Of a stretch of 43,863 bases of DNA, positions 1 through 10,256 are shown one piece after another (within the stretch, counting starts at the first letter, position 1; each line of letters opens with the position of its first letter). The notes beneath the pieces are model-generated. The model saw only the letters and a list, made by a program, of their open reading frames with translations, ran no database searches and was not told the origin of the DNA. The position numbers were made by a program, and so were the translations under genes. Where the stretch lies: assembly GCA_030613615.1 (NCBI GenBank), contig JAUWLR010000006.1, positions 1 through 43,863 on the forward strand. Direction: 5' to 3'. The stretch is from Candidatus Eiseniibacteriota bacterium (GTDB lineage: Bacteria; Joyebacterota; Joyebacteria; Joyebacterales; Joyebacteraceae).

Positions 1-1
1 C

Positions 2-673
2 GTGCGCCGCATTCCGGGGCTGAACGCCATCGAGGAGGCCGTCGGCCGTGCGACCGAGATGGGCCGCCCGGTCCTCTACGTGCCCGGTATCGGCGAGATC
101 GACAACATCATGACCATCGCCAGCCTCACCATTCTCTCGCACGTGGCCAAGATAACGGCCAGGTACGAGACGCCTCTCATCGTGCCGACGGCGCGCGCGG
201 TAGTGATGTCGGCCGCCGAGGAGGTTGTCAAGGAGGCGTACGCGGCGGTAGGGAAGCCCGACGGCTACAACCCCGACAACATCCGCTACCTCTCCGACGC
301 GCAGTTCGCATTCGCGGGCGCGGTCAACGGCATCATGTTGCGGGAGAAGCCCGCGGCGAACCTGTACATGGGGGCGTTCTGGGCGGAGTCGCTGCTTCTG
401 GCCGAGACCGGTTTCGAGGCAGGAGCCATTCAGGTTGCCGGGACCGCGATGGTCTCACAGCTGCCGTTCTTCGTGACGGCGTGTGACTTCACCCTGATGG
501 GGGAGGAGCTCTATGCGGCCAGCGCGTATCTCTCGCGTGAGCCGAAGCTCCTGGGCGGCCTCAAGGGCTCCGACTGGATGAAGGTCCTGAGTATCACCCT
601 CATGACGGCGGGCGTCGTTCTATACCTGTTGAACCCGGACAGCGCCTTCGTGGCCTGGTTCGCTTCGCAGTAG
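2..673 (+). CDS. DUF6754-like membrane protein, 5' truncated by window edge
   Basis: ORF open at the window start; 'VLYVPGIGEIDNIMTIASLTILSHVAKITARYETPLIVPTARAVVMSAAEEVV' and C-terminal TM after 'KLLGGLKGSDWMK'; resembles the DUF6754 family from memory. Confidence 0.7.
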   Translation: MRRIPGLNAIEEAVGRATEMGRPVLYVPGIGEIDNIMTIASLTILSHVAKITARYETPLIVPTARAVVMSAAEEVVKEAYAAVGKPDGYNPDNIRYLSDAQFAFAGAVNGIMLREKPAANLYMGAFWAESLLLAETGFEAGAIQVAGTAMVSQLPFFVTACDFTLMGEELYAASAYLSREPKLLGGLKGSDWMKVLSITLMTAGVVLYLLNPDSAFVAWFASQ

Positions 674-722
674 GACGGGGCGCGCCCGGACAACGGGAGC
701 GTAGCACAGCAGAGGTCATCGG

Positions 723-1367
723 ATGAGAAGAGAGATCCCACTGGCAATCACCTTCCTGATCGGCATCTTCATGCTGGTCGATTTCTTCGTGCCCCACCAC
801 GTGGTCTCTTCGTCCGCGGAGGAGATGAAGCAGTGGGGGACGATCATCATCGCCGCGTCGATTCTGCTGGGCGTCGGGAATCTCATCCGCGTTCACTTCC
901 ACAAGATACGCAGGAGGCGCGAGGGCTGGGGCTACAGCATCACGACCCTGGCCATCATGGGTATCATGTTCGCCTTCGGCGGACCCTGGGGGACCATCGA
1001 GGAGGGCTCCGCCTTCAACTGGATGTTCCTGAACGTGCAGGTGCCCCTCCAGAGTACCATGTTCTCGCTCCTGGCCTTCTTCATCGCGTCGGCCGCCTAC
1101 AGGGCGTTCCGCCTGAGGTCGGCCGAGGCGAGCCTGCTCCTCATAGCGGCCATCATCGTCATGCTCGGGCGCGTGCCGCTCGGGCAGCTGATGACCAGAT
1201 CCTGGCCCGAGGCCATACAGCTGCCGAACATGACCGAGGTGATCATGGCCTATCCGAACATGGCCGCGTTCCGGGGCATCCTGATGGGCGCGGCGCTGGG
1301 GGTCATGGCGATGGGGCTCAGGATCATTCTGGGCATCGAGCGTTCGTACCTTGGCGGGGAGAAGTAG
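723..1367 (+). CDS. integral membrane protein of unknown function, DUF6754 cluster
   Basis: 214 aa ORF with several hydrophobic segments; 'gcagaggtcatcggATG' start; followed after 3 bp by the next ORF. Confidence 0.7.
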   Translation: MRREIPLAITFLIGIFMLVDFFVPHHVVSSSAEEMKQWGTIIIAASILLGVGNLIRVHFHKIRRRREGWGYSITTLAIMGIMFAFGGPWGTIEEGSAFNWMFLNVQVPLQSTMFSLLAFFIASAAYRAFRLRSAEASLLLIAAIIVMLGRVPLGQLMTRSWPEAIQLPNMTEVIMAYPNMAAFRGILMGAALGVMAMGLRIILGIERSYLGGEK

Positions 1368-1370
1368 TCG

Positions 1371-2216
1371 ATGGCCGGTAAGCCCTTCGACATACGCAAT
1401 ATCGACCGGCGGATCATCTTCACGCTGATCTTCGTCGCGGTCGTATGGCCGCTGATACAGCCGATGCGCCTCCCGATCGACGTGTCCCCGCCGGTGCAGA
1501 CGCTCTATGACGCCATCGAGGCCATACCGCCCGGGTCCATCGTGATGCTTGGCGCTGACTACAGCCCCGACACGATGCCCGAACTCCAGCCGATGGTCGA
1601 TACGTTCATCCGTCATGCCTTCGAGCGTGATCTCAGGATCGTCGTCGCGTGTCTGTGGCCGGCGTCACCGCCGCTGGTCGAAACGGCGATGGGGCCTCTC
1701 GCCGAGGAGTACGGCAAAGAGTACGGAGTCGACTACGTCAACCTGGGCTACATGGCAGGCGGTATCGTCACGCTCCTGGGCATGGGGGCCAGCATTCCGA
1801 ACACGTACCCCAGCGACTACGGGGGAACGCCGGTGGGAGAGATCCCGCTGATGCAGGAAGTCCAGAACTTCGACGACATCGCTTTCGTAATGGAAATCTC
1901 GGCCGGCACACCCGGTACGCGCGAGTGGGTGCAGCAGGTTCAGGGTCGCTACAGGGTTGCGTTGGGCTCGGGCACGACCGCGGTCGGCGCGCCGAACTTC
2001 TATCCATACATCCAAAGTGGCCAGCTGACCGGGCTCCTGGGCGGTCTCAAGGGCGCCGCGGAGTACGAGACGCTCATCGGGCACCCCGGCGATGCGACCA
2101 AAGGTATGGACGCGCAGTCGATCGTCCACGCGCTCGTCGTGGCATTCATCCTGCTCGGCAATGTGGTCTACCTGCTGTCGCTGCGGTCGAAGAGGCGGGC
2201 AGACGTAGAAGCGTAG
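1371..2216 (+). CDS. membrane-anchored protein with central soluble domain, unknown function
   Basis: 281 aa; N-terminal and C-terminal TM segments; 'GLLGGLKGAAEYE' motif also seen in the DUF6754-like protein upstream. Confidence 0.7.
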   Translation: MAGKPFDIRNIDRRIIFTLIFVAVVWPLIQPMRLPIDVSPPVQTLYDAIEAIPPGSIVMLGADYSPDTMPELQPMVDTFIRHAFERDLRIVVACLWPASPPLVETAMGPLAEEYGKEYGVDYVNLGYMAGGIVTLLGMGASIPNTYPSDYGGTPVGEIPLMQEVQNFDDIAFVMEISAGTPGTREWVQQVQGRYRVALGSGTTAVGAPNFYPYIQSGQLTGLLGGLKGAAEYETLIGHPGDATKGMDAQSIVHALVVAFILLGNVVYLLSLRSKRRADVEA

Positions 2217-2246
2217 CCGTCCCGGCGGCGAGGTGAGGAACAGGCA

Positions 2247-2930
2247 ATGAACTGGCTCCACATGCTCTTCAACGGACCTCCCGGAACACCGGCATCGGTG
2301 GTCTGGGGCTATTGGGTCGCCGCCCTCCTTACCATCAGTATCTACAGCTTCCTCTACAAGGACAACCCGCTCTACAAGTTTGTGGAGAGCCTCTTCGTCG
2401 GCATCGGCGCCGCGTACTGGATGTGCCTGCTCTACCACGAGACGCTGGTGCCCAAGCTGATACAGCCGCTGTTCTTCCCGTTGGAGGGCGATCCGGTCAA
2501 GTGGATCCGGATCTTCCCGGGTATCCTGGCCATCTTCATGCTGCTCAGGTTCTACCCCAAGCTGTCGTGGTTGTCGAGGTGGTCCCTCGGCTTCATAGTG
2601 GGCATGTACTCCGCCGTCAATATCACCGGGTTCGGCCAGGGCGACTTCGTCACGCAGATATACGCGACGATGACCACGCCGCTCAGCGGCACGGGCACGG
2701 GCGAGATCATTCTCAATATCATCGCAATCCTCGGCGTGTTCGCCGTGCTCATCTACTTCTTCTTCTCGAAGGAACACAAGGGTGCCCTGGGCGGAGTGGC
2801 GAAGCTGGGCATCTGGTTCCTGATGGTGGCGTTCGGGGCGTCCTTCGGTTACACGGTGATGGGCCGGGTATCTCTCCTGATCGGCAGGATGACCTTCATG
2901 TTGAGAGACTGGCTCCATCTGATAGACTGA
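2247..2930 (+). CDS. polytopic membrane protein of unknown function
   Basis: 227 aa with multiple TM segments; RBS 'gaggtgaggaacaggcaATG'; same orientation as preceding genes. Confidence 0.7.
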   Translation: MNWLHMLFNGPPGTPASVVWGYWVAALLTISIYSFLYKDNPLYKFVESLFVGIGAAYWMCLLYHETLVPKLIQPLFFPLEGDPVKWIRIFPGILAIFMLLRFYPKLSWLSRWSLGFIVGMYSAVNITGFGQGDFVTQIYATMTTPLSGTGTGEIILNIIAILGVFAVLIYFFFSKEHKGALGGVAKLGIWFLMVAFGASFGYTVMGRVSLLIGRMTFMLRDWLHLID

Positions 2931-3015
2931 CCCCGACGAGTATCCAACCGGACCGACCGCGGCCTTCCGACCTCCCTGCGACGCACGAACCATCTGTTCG
3001 CGAACGGACTTAAGC

Positions 3016-3035
3016 CTCGCGCGGTTGCGCGCGAG
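3016..3035. other. intergenic hairpin CTCGCGCG-GTTG-CGCGCGAG
   Basis: perfect 8-bp inverted repeat with 4-nt loop upstream of the lipoate ligase ORF; no T-tract. Confidence 0.5.
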
Positions 3036-3063
3036 TCGGTCGTTCGCTTGAACCGGAGTTGCG

Positions 3064-3867
3064 ATGAGCTCCTGGCGCTTCCTGAATTCAGGGCGCTCTG
3101 ACGGCGCGACCAACATGGCCGTGGACGAGGCCATCCTCGAGGGAGTGGACCGCGGTTCCTCGCCCCCGACCCTCAGGGTCTATGCGTGGGAACCCCCGAC
3201 GGTATCCACCGGCTACTCGCAGAAGGTCTCGGTCGAGCTGGATTGGGAAGCGTGCAGGAGTCGGGGTTTCGGCGTTGTCAGGAGACCCACGGGAGGCAGG
3301 GCCGTTCTTCACGCCGGCGAGCTCACGTATTCGGTGGTGGGGCGCTCCGGCGAGCCGCCGCGCGGCGGGACCATCGCCGAATCCTACCAGGCGATCGCCA
3401 ACGGTCTTCTGCTGGGATTGGAGCAACTGGGAGTGTGCGCGGAGCTCGCGGCTGTCCCCGCCGCTCCCAGGGGCAGGGGAGAGGTGGCGCCGCCGTGCTT
3501 CGTCAGCGCGGGGCGATTCGAGGTAGTGGTCGCGGGCAGGAAGCTCATAGGGAGCGCGCAGAGACGCCTGGGCGCTGCCGTGCTCCAGCACGGTTCGCTC
3601 CTCACGGACGGGACGCACGTGCAGCTGGCGGACGTTCTGCGCGTTCGCAAGGAAGTGGACCGCGCGGCGATCAGGCGGACATTGGTCTCGAAGACGACGA
3701 ATCTGGCCGCGATTCTGTCGAGGTCGCTGGAATTCGAGGAACTCGCGTGCGCAATGAGGGCGGGGTTCGAGAGGGCGTGGGGGATCACGTTCGGGGACGG
3801 CGCTCTCAGTGAGCGCGAGTCGGAGGCCGCCGGGAGGCTCACAACTGAATACGACGCGGGCCCTTAG
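3064..3867 (+). CDS. lipoate/biotin protein ligase A/B family protein
   Basis: 'RRPTGGRAVLHAGELTYSVV' and 'GRKLIGSAQRR' motifs typical of lipoate-protein ligase family. Confidence 0.85.
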   Translation: MSSWRFLNSGRSDGATNMAVDEAILEGVDRGSSPPTLRVYAWEPPTVSTGYSQKVSVELDWEACRSRGFGVVRRPTGGRAVLHAGELTYSVVGRSGEPPRGGTIAESYQAIANGLLLGLEQLGVCAELAAVPAAPRGRGEVAPPCFVSAGRFEVVVAGRKLIGSAQRRLGAAVLQHGSLLTDGTHVQLADVLRVRKEVDRAAIRRTLVSKTTNLAAILSRSLEFEELACAMRAGFERAWGITFGDGALSERESEAAGRLTTEYDAGP

Positions 3868-3883
3868 GCGCCGCAGAAAGCAT

Positions 3884-3913
3884 TTGACAATGCGTCTGTA
3901 CTTGTGGTTAATT
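3884..3913 (+). promoter_or_regulatory. candidate sigma70 promoter TTGACA-N18-TTAATT
   Basis: TTGACA at 3884-3889, TTAATT at 3908-3913, upstream of the TonB receptor gene. Confidence 0.5.
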
Positions 3914-4008
3914 CATAGGTGTGGATGACGAGCGACCGGCCCTCGTCCGACCCGGACGAAGAGGCGGATATTTATATGTCGGAGGACCCCCGAGGAGATG
4001 GAGATACC

Positions 4009-6786
4009 ATGAGACTACCGAGACGGCTGTCCCGGGAGAGCGGATTCGCGTGCCTCTTCCTGCTGGTCGCGCTCGTCGTGGTCCTGGTCGCCACGCCCGC
4101 GTTCGGGCAGACGACAGGGCGCATCACGGGTACGGTGACCGATGCCAAGAACGGCGCTCCGCTGCCCTTTGCGAACGTGTCCATCATCGGCACGGCCTAC
4201 GGGAACATCACGAATCAGCTTGGCGAGTACGTCATCGACTATCTGCCCGTGGGTACCTACGTCGTCCAGGTCTCGTACATGGGGTATGACACCAGCCGCG
4301 TGTCGGACGTGGTGGTGGAGCCCGATCGTTCCACCATGGTGAACGTCTCACTCGATCAGGCTGCTCTGCTGGCGGACGAGATCGTCGTCGAGGCCGAGCG
4401 GCCCCTCGTTGACGTCGAGAAGACGACCACGACTCGTCGAATGGACGATGAGGAAGTGAAGGTCCGTCCCATCAGCACGGTGGCGGAGGCCGTGGCCACA
4501 CAGCCCGGTGTCGTCCTCGTCGATGGCGAGCTGCACGTCCGCGGCGGTCGCGCGAGCGAGGTCAAGTACTACGTGGACGGCATTGCCATCACGGACGCCG
4601 CCAGCGGCACCGGAGGGCTCGAGGTCAGTCTGTCCTCGCTGTCCGGTTTCGACCTCCTGTCGGGCGGATTCGACGCCGAGTACGGGAACGTTCAGTCCGG
4701 TGTCGTCAACCTCCAGACGCGAGAGGGTGGGCGGCAGTTCTCGGGTGAGATCAAGTACATGACGGACGACTACGGGGCCCCCGAGCGGACGTACGACAAT
4801 TACGACAACATCCTGTTTGGGTTGGGCGGACCGCTATTCACCGAGAAGATTCGATACTACGTGTCCGGCGAGGGACGCTTCAGCGACACCTATCTCCGGA
4901 CGAGCAAGGAGAGAGAGAGGGAAGATGTCTGGGGCAATCTCTTCAACCTCAAGGTGCCCAACAGGCAGTCTGTGCTGGGCTCGGCTCAGGCCAAGCTCTC
5001 TTTCATTGTGACCCCGACCCGGAAGCTGACGGCCGAGTACCTGACCTCGAGGACGGTACGCGACTACTACTTCCACAACTACTCCAGAACGGGCTACTGG
5101 TCGCCGAGGCTGCGTAAGAACGATGCGGGGGAGTACATCCCAGGGCACGAGGACTGGTCCCACGTGCCTCTCGACTCGACGTACATGTACTACAACGCTG
5201 CGGAGCACACTCCCGGATCCGATGACCGGTTTTCGACGCAGAAACTGGTCTGGCGCGACAACGTCAGCCCGACGATGTTCTACACCGTGAAGGTGGCGCA
5301 CTTCAAGTCGGACGAGAAGTACTGGCTCCACGAGGATCCGAATGACTACTGGTGGCAGGCGTACGTAGCAGGAGCCAAGACACTGGACGAGGACTCGGAC
5401 AACGACCTGAATCCCGAGCCCGGGTACTACAGGACCTGGGGCGACCAACTCGGCTGGACGCACAACGAGACGAGCGCCACGACGTTCAAAGCCGACCTGA
5501 CGAACCAGCCTAACGAGACTCACCAGATGAAGAGCGGCTTCGAGGTCATCTATAACACGCTAAGTGTCACGAGGCTCAGCCTTGGCACGCTGATCCCGAG
5601 CGCCGGTGACACACTGGATCCGCACTTCGAGTACTTCAACTGGGAACGAGCGCTGAACACGGGGGAGCGCAACCAGCACAACATCTTCGAGGGGTTCCCG
5701 ACGCACGGTGCGATGTATCTTCAGGATAAGATGACGCACGAGGGCATGATCGTCCGCGCCGGTCTCAGGCTGGACTGGTCGGACCCCGGTGCCTCGTCTG
5801 ACGTAGGCCAGACCCAGATATGGCGCGAGAGGGTCAACGCGGTGCTCTCGCCCCGCCTCGGGATCGCCCATCCCATATCCGACAGGGACGCTCTGCACTT
5901 CCATTACGGCCGATTCTACCAGATGCCCCACCTGACAGCCCTCTACGAGTCGGATGAGAACATAGACTCGGCGCCCGCCGGCAGGGTCATCGGTTACTCG
6001 GGTCTCGAGCCTGAGGTGACCACGTCGTATCAGTTCGGTGCCGAGCACCAGTTCTCCCAGAACCTCGCGATGGACGTCACGGGGTTCTACAAGGACATCT
6101 TCGGCCTCCTGGCCACCGAGGAGTACTCCCGAGGTCCGACGGAGGGGTCGGTCTACCCCTACGTCAACAAGGACTACGCTTCCGTCAAGGGCGTCGAGCT
6201 CAAGGTGACGAAGCGCTTCGCCAACTTCTTCATGGGCAACTTCAGCTACACGTGGCTGCAGGCCACCGGCGTGTCGTCCGACGAGAACCAGGGCGCTCAG
6301 GCCGAGGACATCGGGCTGCCCAGACAGCCCCTCAAGGAGATTCCCCTCGACTGGGACGAGCGGCACTCGCTCTCGGGGTTCATCTTCATCAGTGACCCGG
6401 GCAACTGGGAGGTGACGTTCGACTACAACTACGGCAGCGGGACGCCGTACACCCCCAGCGTTCTCGGGCAGAAGGAGATCGACCCCGAGTCGGTGAACTC
6501 TGGAAGCCGTCCGTCGCACCAGAATCTCGACATCAGAGGTACGAAGAAGTACAAGCTCTATGGGCAGGAGTTCAGCCTCTTCTTCGAGGCGCACAACGTG
6601 TTCGACAAGAAGAACCTGCGTGGACTCGGAGCCTACGGGGCCGAGTACTACACGATGACGGGCAATCTCGGCGGCGCGTTTGTGGAGACCGGCCCGGACG
6701 GTCGCGAGCGCCTCAAGCCCCTGAACGATCCTTCGGTCTTTACCGAAGGCCGGTGGATCAGTGTCGGGATCGCCGTCGACTGGTAG
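4009..6786 (+). CDS. TonB-dependent receptor with N-terminal carboxypeptidase-like regulatory domain
   Basis: ORF opens at 3919; ATG 4009 favoured by RBS and signal peptide; 'GRITGTVTDAKNGAPLPFANVSIIGT', plug region 'VDGELHVRGGRASEVKYYVDGI', barrel ending 'GIAVDW'. Confidence 0.92.
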   Translation: MRLPRRLSRESGFACLFLLVALVVVLVATPAFGQTTGRITGTVTDAKNGAPLPFANVSIIGTAYGNITNQLGEYVIDYLPVGTYVVQVSYMGYDTSRVSDVVVEPDRSTMVNVSLDQAALLADEIVVEAERPLVDVEKTTTTRRMDDEEVKVRPISTVAEAVATQPGVVLVDGELHVRGGRASEVKYYVDGIAITDAASGTGGLEVSLSSLSGFDLLSGGFDAEYGNVQSGVVNLQTREGGRQFSGEIKYMTDDYGAPERTYDNYDNILFGLGGPLFTEKIRYYVSGEGRFSDTYLRTSKEREREDVWGNLFNLKVPNRQSVLGSAQAKLSFIVTPTRKLTAEYLTSRTVRDYYFHNYSRTGYWSPRLRKNDAGEYIPGHEDWSHVPLDSTYMYYNAAEHTPGSDDRFSTQKLVWRDNVSPTMFYTVKVAHFKSDEKYWLHEDPNDYWWQAYVAGAKTLDEDSDNDLNPEPGYYRTWGDQLGWTHNETSATTFKADLTNQPNETHQMKSGFEVIYNTLSVTRLSLGTLIPSAGDTLDPHFEYFNWERALNTGERNQHNIFEGFPTHGAMYLQDKMTHEGMIVRAGLRLDWSDPGASSDVGQTQIWRERVNAVLSPRLGIAHPISDRDALHFHYGRFYQMPHLTALYESDENIDSAPAGRVIGYSGLEPEVTTSYQFGAEHQFSQNLAMDVTGFYKDIFGLLATEEYSRGPTEGSVYPYVNKDYASVKGVELKVTKRFANFFMGNFSYTWLQATGVSSDENQGAQAEDIGLPRQPLKEIPLDWDERHSLSGFIFISDPGNWEVTFDYNYGSGTPYTPSVLGQKEIDPESVNSGSRPSHQNLDIRGTKKYKLYGQEFSLFFEAHNVFDKKNLRGLGAYGAEYYTMTGNLGGAFVETGPDGRERLKPLNDPSVFTEGRWISVGIAVDW

Positions 6787-6882
6787 GTCGGCGGCGCGCC
6801 TGGAAGCGGACCAAGCCGGTCATGCGGGAGATATCAGGTCTCTCAATGGCGGTGGGCGGAAGCACCCGTACGGAGGTGGTGG

Positions 6883-9129
6883 ATGATTCGTTTCAGAAGG
6901 ATGACGCACAGAACACCTGGCGCACCCCCCGGACGGGCGGAGAGCCTTGTAGCTACGGTCGCTGTATGCACGCTCGTGGCCGCGCTCGTGGTCTCGGTCG
7001 CGGGGGTGGCGACCGCCCGTATGGAGACCTCGAACAGGAAGGACAAGGGCGAGGTAACGCTGCCTCCGACCCGCGCGATCAGCTACTACGGCTGGTACCA
7101 CAACGTCGGGCAGCTTCTGCTTCACGTGTCGAACCTTGGCTACTTCGGTGACTGGCCCGGTTCCAGAATCGACGACATCACGGCCCCCTCCGCCGAGTGG
7201 CCGGCCGGCAGCGCGCACAATTACCTTTACGCAGCCGGCCTCTGGGTGGGGGGCTCTGTCATCAACAGAGCGACGGGCGAGATGGACACGCTGGTCACCG
7301 CGGGTGTGTATCAGCGGGAGTACCGCCCCATTCTGGAAGATCCGCTCAAGGTCATATACGAGTCGTGGGAGGGCGCGGCGAACAGCGGGCGCTGGCTTGA
7401 CGACGATGATGACTGCCGTCCGGACCTCGACGTCGGTTTCGAGTTCTTCGACGAGGACTGGCTCGACGGTATCGACAACGACGGCGACGGCCTTGTGGAC
7501 GAGGATTACGCCGCGATCTCCCAGCAGATGTTCCGGTGTGAGTACGAGGACACGAACGAAGAAGACGTCAACGAGGGGCTCTCGTCCGACTTCCACCACA
7601 GCCTGGGGCTCAACATCATCCAGGAGAGTTATCAGTGGACCAGCGAGCAGACCGATGACTTCGTCGGCATCGACTTCACCGTTGTGAACATCGGTCAGGA
7701 CACCATCCGGATGGCCTACGTCGGGTTCATGGTGGACGCCGATGCGGGGCCCGAGCGGGTGGACCAGTACTACAGCGACGACCGCGGCGGGTTCATCGAC
7801 ACGCTCATCATCAATGCCAATCCCAACGATCCGACCGAGCTGGACACGCTCGACATCGCCGTGGCGTACATGTACGATGACCCGTACGGGGCGGATGGCA
7901 ACGAGGCGAAGGGCTACTTCGGCTGCATGTTCCTCGGGCACCCCACCAGCGACCCGGACACGCTAACGCCGGGGCTTATGCCGAGCGAACCCGTGAGGCT
8001 CAGAGTCCACGCCTTCCGTATCTGGTCGAGCGCGGGAGAGGATCCCAGAAACGATCTGGAGCGCTACCAGTTCCTCAGGGGTGTTGCCGACTACCCGCTG
8101 CTGGACGGAATAGACAACAACAACAACGGCCTGATAGACGAACCGGAGGAGTGGCGGGTCAACATCGACAGGGATGCGGACGCCCCGCTCGACTGGCGCT
8201 TCATGTTGTCGGCCGGCCCGTTCGCGCAGATCGTCCCGGGCGACAGTCTATCGTTCCAGTACGCCTTCGTGATGGGCCTCGGGCTGGACGGCATGCTTCA
8301 GAACGCCGCGACGGCACAGCAGATCTACAACGGTGTCACTCAGGAGGTCCCCAATTGCATTGGTGAGCCCGAGAGCGTGCGGATTCACTGGGTGGCCGAT
8401 ACGCCTCCGCCTCCTCCGAATCAGGAGATCACCGCGGGCGACGGCTTCGTCAGGATCGAGTGGGACGATTTCTCCGAGAACGTGGAGGACCCGCTCACTC
8501 GCATCAAGGATTTCTACGGTTATCAGGTCTGGAAGGCGGTAGGTTGGACGAGAGAGTCGAGCCAGCCCAGGGATCAGGACTGGCAGCTCATTCTCGACGC
8601 CGACCGTGGTGACGGTGGAGCGGAGCTCGACACGCTCGACACCGGCCTCCAGGGTATCGGGAAGTACAACTTCGTGGACAGCCACGTGAAGAACGGCTTC
8701 ACGTACTGGTACTCCGTCACGGCCTACGACAGCACGCCAGAGGGTTTCCACTTCGGGAAGTACAGCCAGAACAAAACGCTGGTCGTTCCCAACTCCGGCG
8801 TGCGTGGCTCGCTCGACGATATCCGGGTGGTGCCCAACCCGTACGTCGACCACGAGTACATGGCGCGGTGGAACCTCGAACCGGACGAGGCGGACCCCAC
8901 CGGTGAGAAACTCTGTTTCCAGAACCTTCCGAGGGACGCTGAGGTCAGGATCTTCTCGCTGGGCGGCGAGCTTGTTCAGACGCTCTATCCTGATGCGGAC
9001 ACGGACGGCGGCGACGCCTGCTGGAACATGATCTCCAGAAACAACCAGATCGTAGTGAGCGGCGTGTATCTCTACCACGTAGACTCGCCGATTGGAGAGC
9101 AGGTCGGCAAGTTCGTCATCATCAAGTAG
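6883..9129 (+). CDS. secreted protein with Ca-binding-like repeats and FlgD/T9SS-like C-terminal domain
   Basis: signal sequence; 'DGIDNDGDGLVDEDY' and 'DGIDNNNNGLIDEPEE'; C-terminus 'VVSGVYLYHVDSPIGEQVGKFVIIK'. Confidence 0.8.
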   Translation: MIRFRRMTHRTPGAPPGRAESLVATVAVCTLVAALVVSVAGVATARMETSNRKDKGEVTLPPTRAISYYGWYHNVGQLLLHVSNLGYFGDWPGSRIDDITAPSAEWPAGSAHNYLYAAGLWVGGSVINRATGEMDTLVTAGVYQREYRPILEDPLKVIYESWEGAANSGRWLDDDDDCRPDLDVGFEFFDEDWLDGIDNDGDGLVDEDYAAISQQMFRCEYEDTNEEDVNEGLSSDFHHSLGLNIIQESYQWTSEQTDDFVGIDFTVVNIGQDTIRMAYVGFMVDADAGPERVDQYYSDDRGGFIDTLIINANPNDPTELDTLDIAVAYMYDDPYGADGNEAKGYFGCMFLGHPTSDPDTLTPGLMPSEPVRLRVHAFRIWSSAGEDPRNDLERYQFLRGVADYPLLDGIDNNNNGLIDEPEEWRVNIDRDADAPLDWRFMLSAGPFAQIVPGDSLSFQYAFVMGLGLDGMLQNAATAQQIYNGVTQEVPNCIGEPESVRIHWVADTPPPPPNQEITAGDGFVRIEWDDFSENVEDPLTRIKDFYGYQVWKAVGWTRESSQPRDQDWQLILDADRGDGGAELDTLDTGLQGIGKYNFVDSHVKNGFTYWYSVTAYDSTPEGFHFGKYSQNKTLVVPNSGVRGSLDDIRVVPNPYVDHEYMARWNLEPDEADPTGEKLCFQNLPRDAEVRIFSLGGELVQTLYPDADTDGGDACWNMISRNNQIVVSGVYLYHVDSPIGEQVGKFVIIK

Positions 9130-9193
9130 TGTGGAGCTCCCGCCGTCGGCGGTGCGAGGGTTCGCTCCGCGACCGGTGGAAGGAGGACGGTCA

Positions 9194-10165
9194 TTGACTA
9201 GGAAGCTGCTACTGGGCCTGCTTGTTGTTCTCGTTCTGACGTCTCAGGCTCTGGCTACGGACGTGTTCGAGAAAGTCGGTACCGTGGGGTGCCAGTTCCT
9301 GGAGATAGGCGCCGGTCCGCGCGGTGTGGGGATGGGTGAGGCGATGGTGGCCGCGACGGAGGGCGTGGAGTCGATCTACTGGAATCCGGCGGGTCTCCGG
9401 TCCATCGTGAGACCGACGGTGGTCTTCACGTACGGCACGTGGCCCGCGGACATCTCCCACCAGTTCGCGGCCTTCGCGATGAGGGATCCTGTCATCGGTG
9501 GCGTCGCGGCACTGAGCATCACGTCGCTTGGGATGGCCCCCATGCTGGTCAGAACGGCGGATTCTCCGGCGGGCGTGGGGGTGGAGTTCGACCCCGGCGA
9601 CATCGCCATCGGCGTGTCGTACGCCCGTGAGTTCACGGACAAGTTCGCCGCGGGTGGAACACTCAAGTGGGTCCACTCCAGTCTGGCCGACCTCTCCGCC
9701 CTCGGCGTTGACGGGCTGGAGGACTACTCGGCGCGGGGTTTCGTGGGCGATTTCGGGACGCTCTACAACACGGGCTTTCGCTCGCTCAAGATCGGGCTGA
9801 TGATCCAGAACATGGGACCCGAGATGACCTACATCGAGGAGCCCGTGCCGATGCCGGCCACGTTCAAGTTCGGCGTCTCAATGAACGTTATCGAGACGCC
9901 TGGACAGATCGTGAAGGTCGCGGCGGAGTTCAGGCATCCCTCGGACACGTCCGAAAAGGTCAACGTCGGTGCTGAGTACGTGCTGAATGACATGTACTTC
10001 CTTCGCGCCGGCTACAAGATAGGTTACGACGAGGAGTCGTTTACGGCGGGCTGCGGAGCCCGGCTGACCGTGGGAGGTTTCGGCCGCCTGGGAGTCGACT
10101 ACAGCTACGCCGCTTTCGGCTACTTCCCTGGAGTCCATCGCGGCGGAGTGACAGTTGAGTTCTAG
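9194..10165 (+). CDS. PorV/PorQ family outer membrane protein
   Basis: TTG start after 'ggaaggaggacggtca', signal peptide LTRKLLLGLLVVLVLTSQALA; 'GPRGVGMGEAMVAATEGVESIYWNPAGL' signature. Confidence 0.85.
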   Translation: MTRKLLLGLLVVLVLTSQALATDVFEKVGTVGCQFLEIGAGPRGVGMGEAMVAATEGVESIYWNPAGLRSIVRPTVVFTYGTWPADISHQFAAFAMRDPVIGGVAALSITSLGMAPMLVRTADSPAGVGVEFDPGDIAIGVSYAREFTDKFAAGGTLKWVHSSLADLSALGVDGLEDYSARGFVGDFGTLYNTGFRSLKIGLMIQNMGPEMTYIEEPVPMPATFKFGVSMNVIETPGQIVKVAAEFRHPSDTSEKVNVGAEYVLNDMYFLRAGYKIGYDEESFTAGCGARLTVGGFGRLGVDYSYAAFGYFPGVHRGGVTVEF

Positions 10166-10256
10166 AGCAGCTCAGACAAGCGTGTTTCCCCTGCAGGGAG
10201 AAGGTCAGAGCCGGCAGTCGCGGGGGCGGGTCGGGGAAGGTGAAAGGAGAACCCAC

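Noticed and set aside
1665-3134. 489-aa minus-strand ORF
   Set aside because: Antisense to the DUF6754 cluster genes, no recognisable domain, compositionally typical of GC-rich shadow frames
5560-7941. Large minus-strand ORFs at 5560-6594 and 6820-7941
   Set aside because: Antisense to the TonB receptor and the CTD-type protein; no supporting motifs
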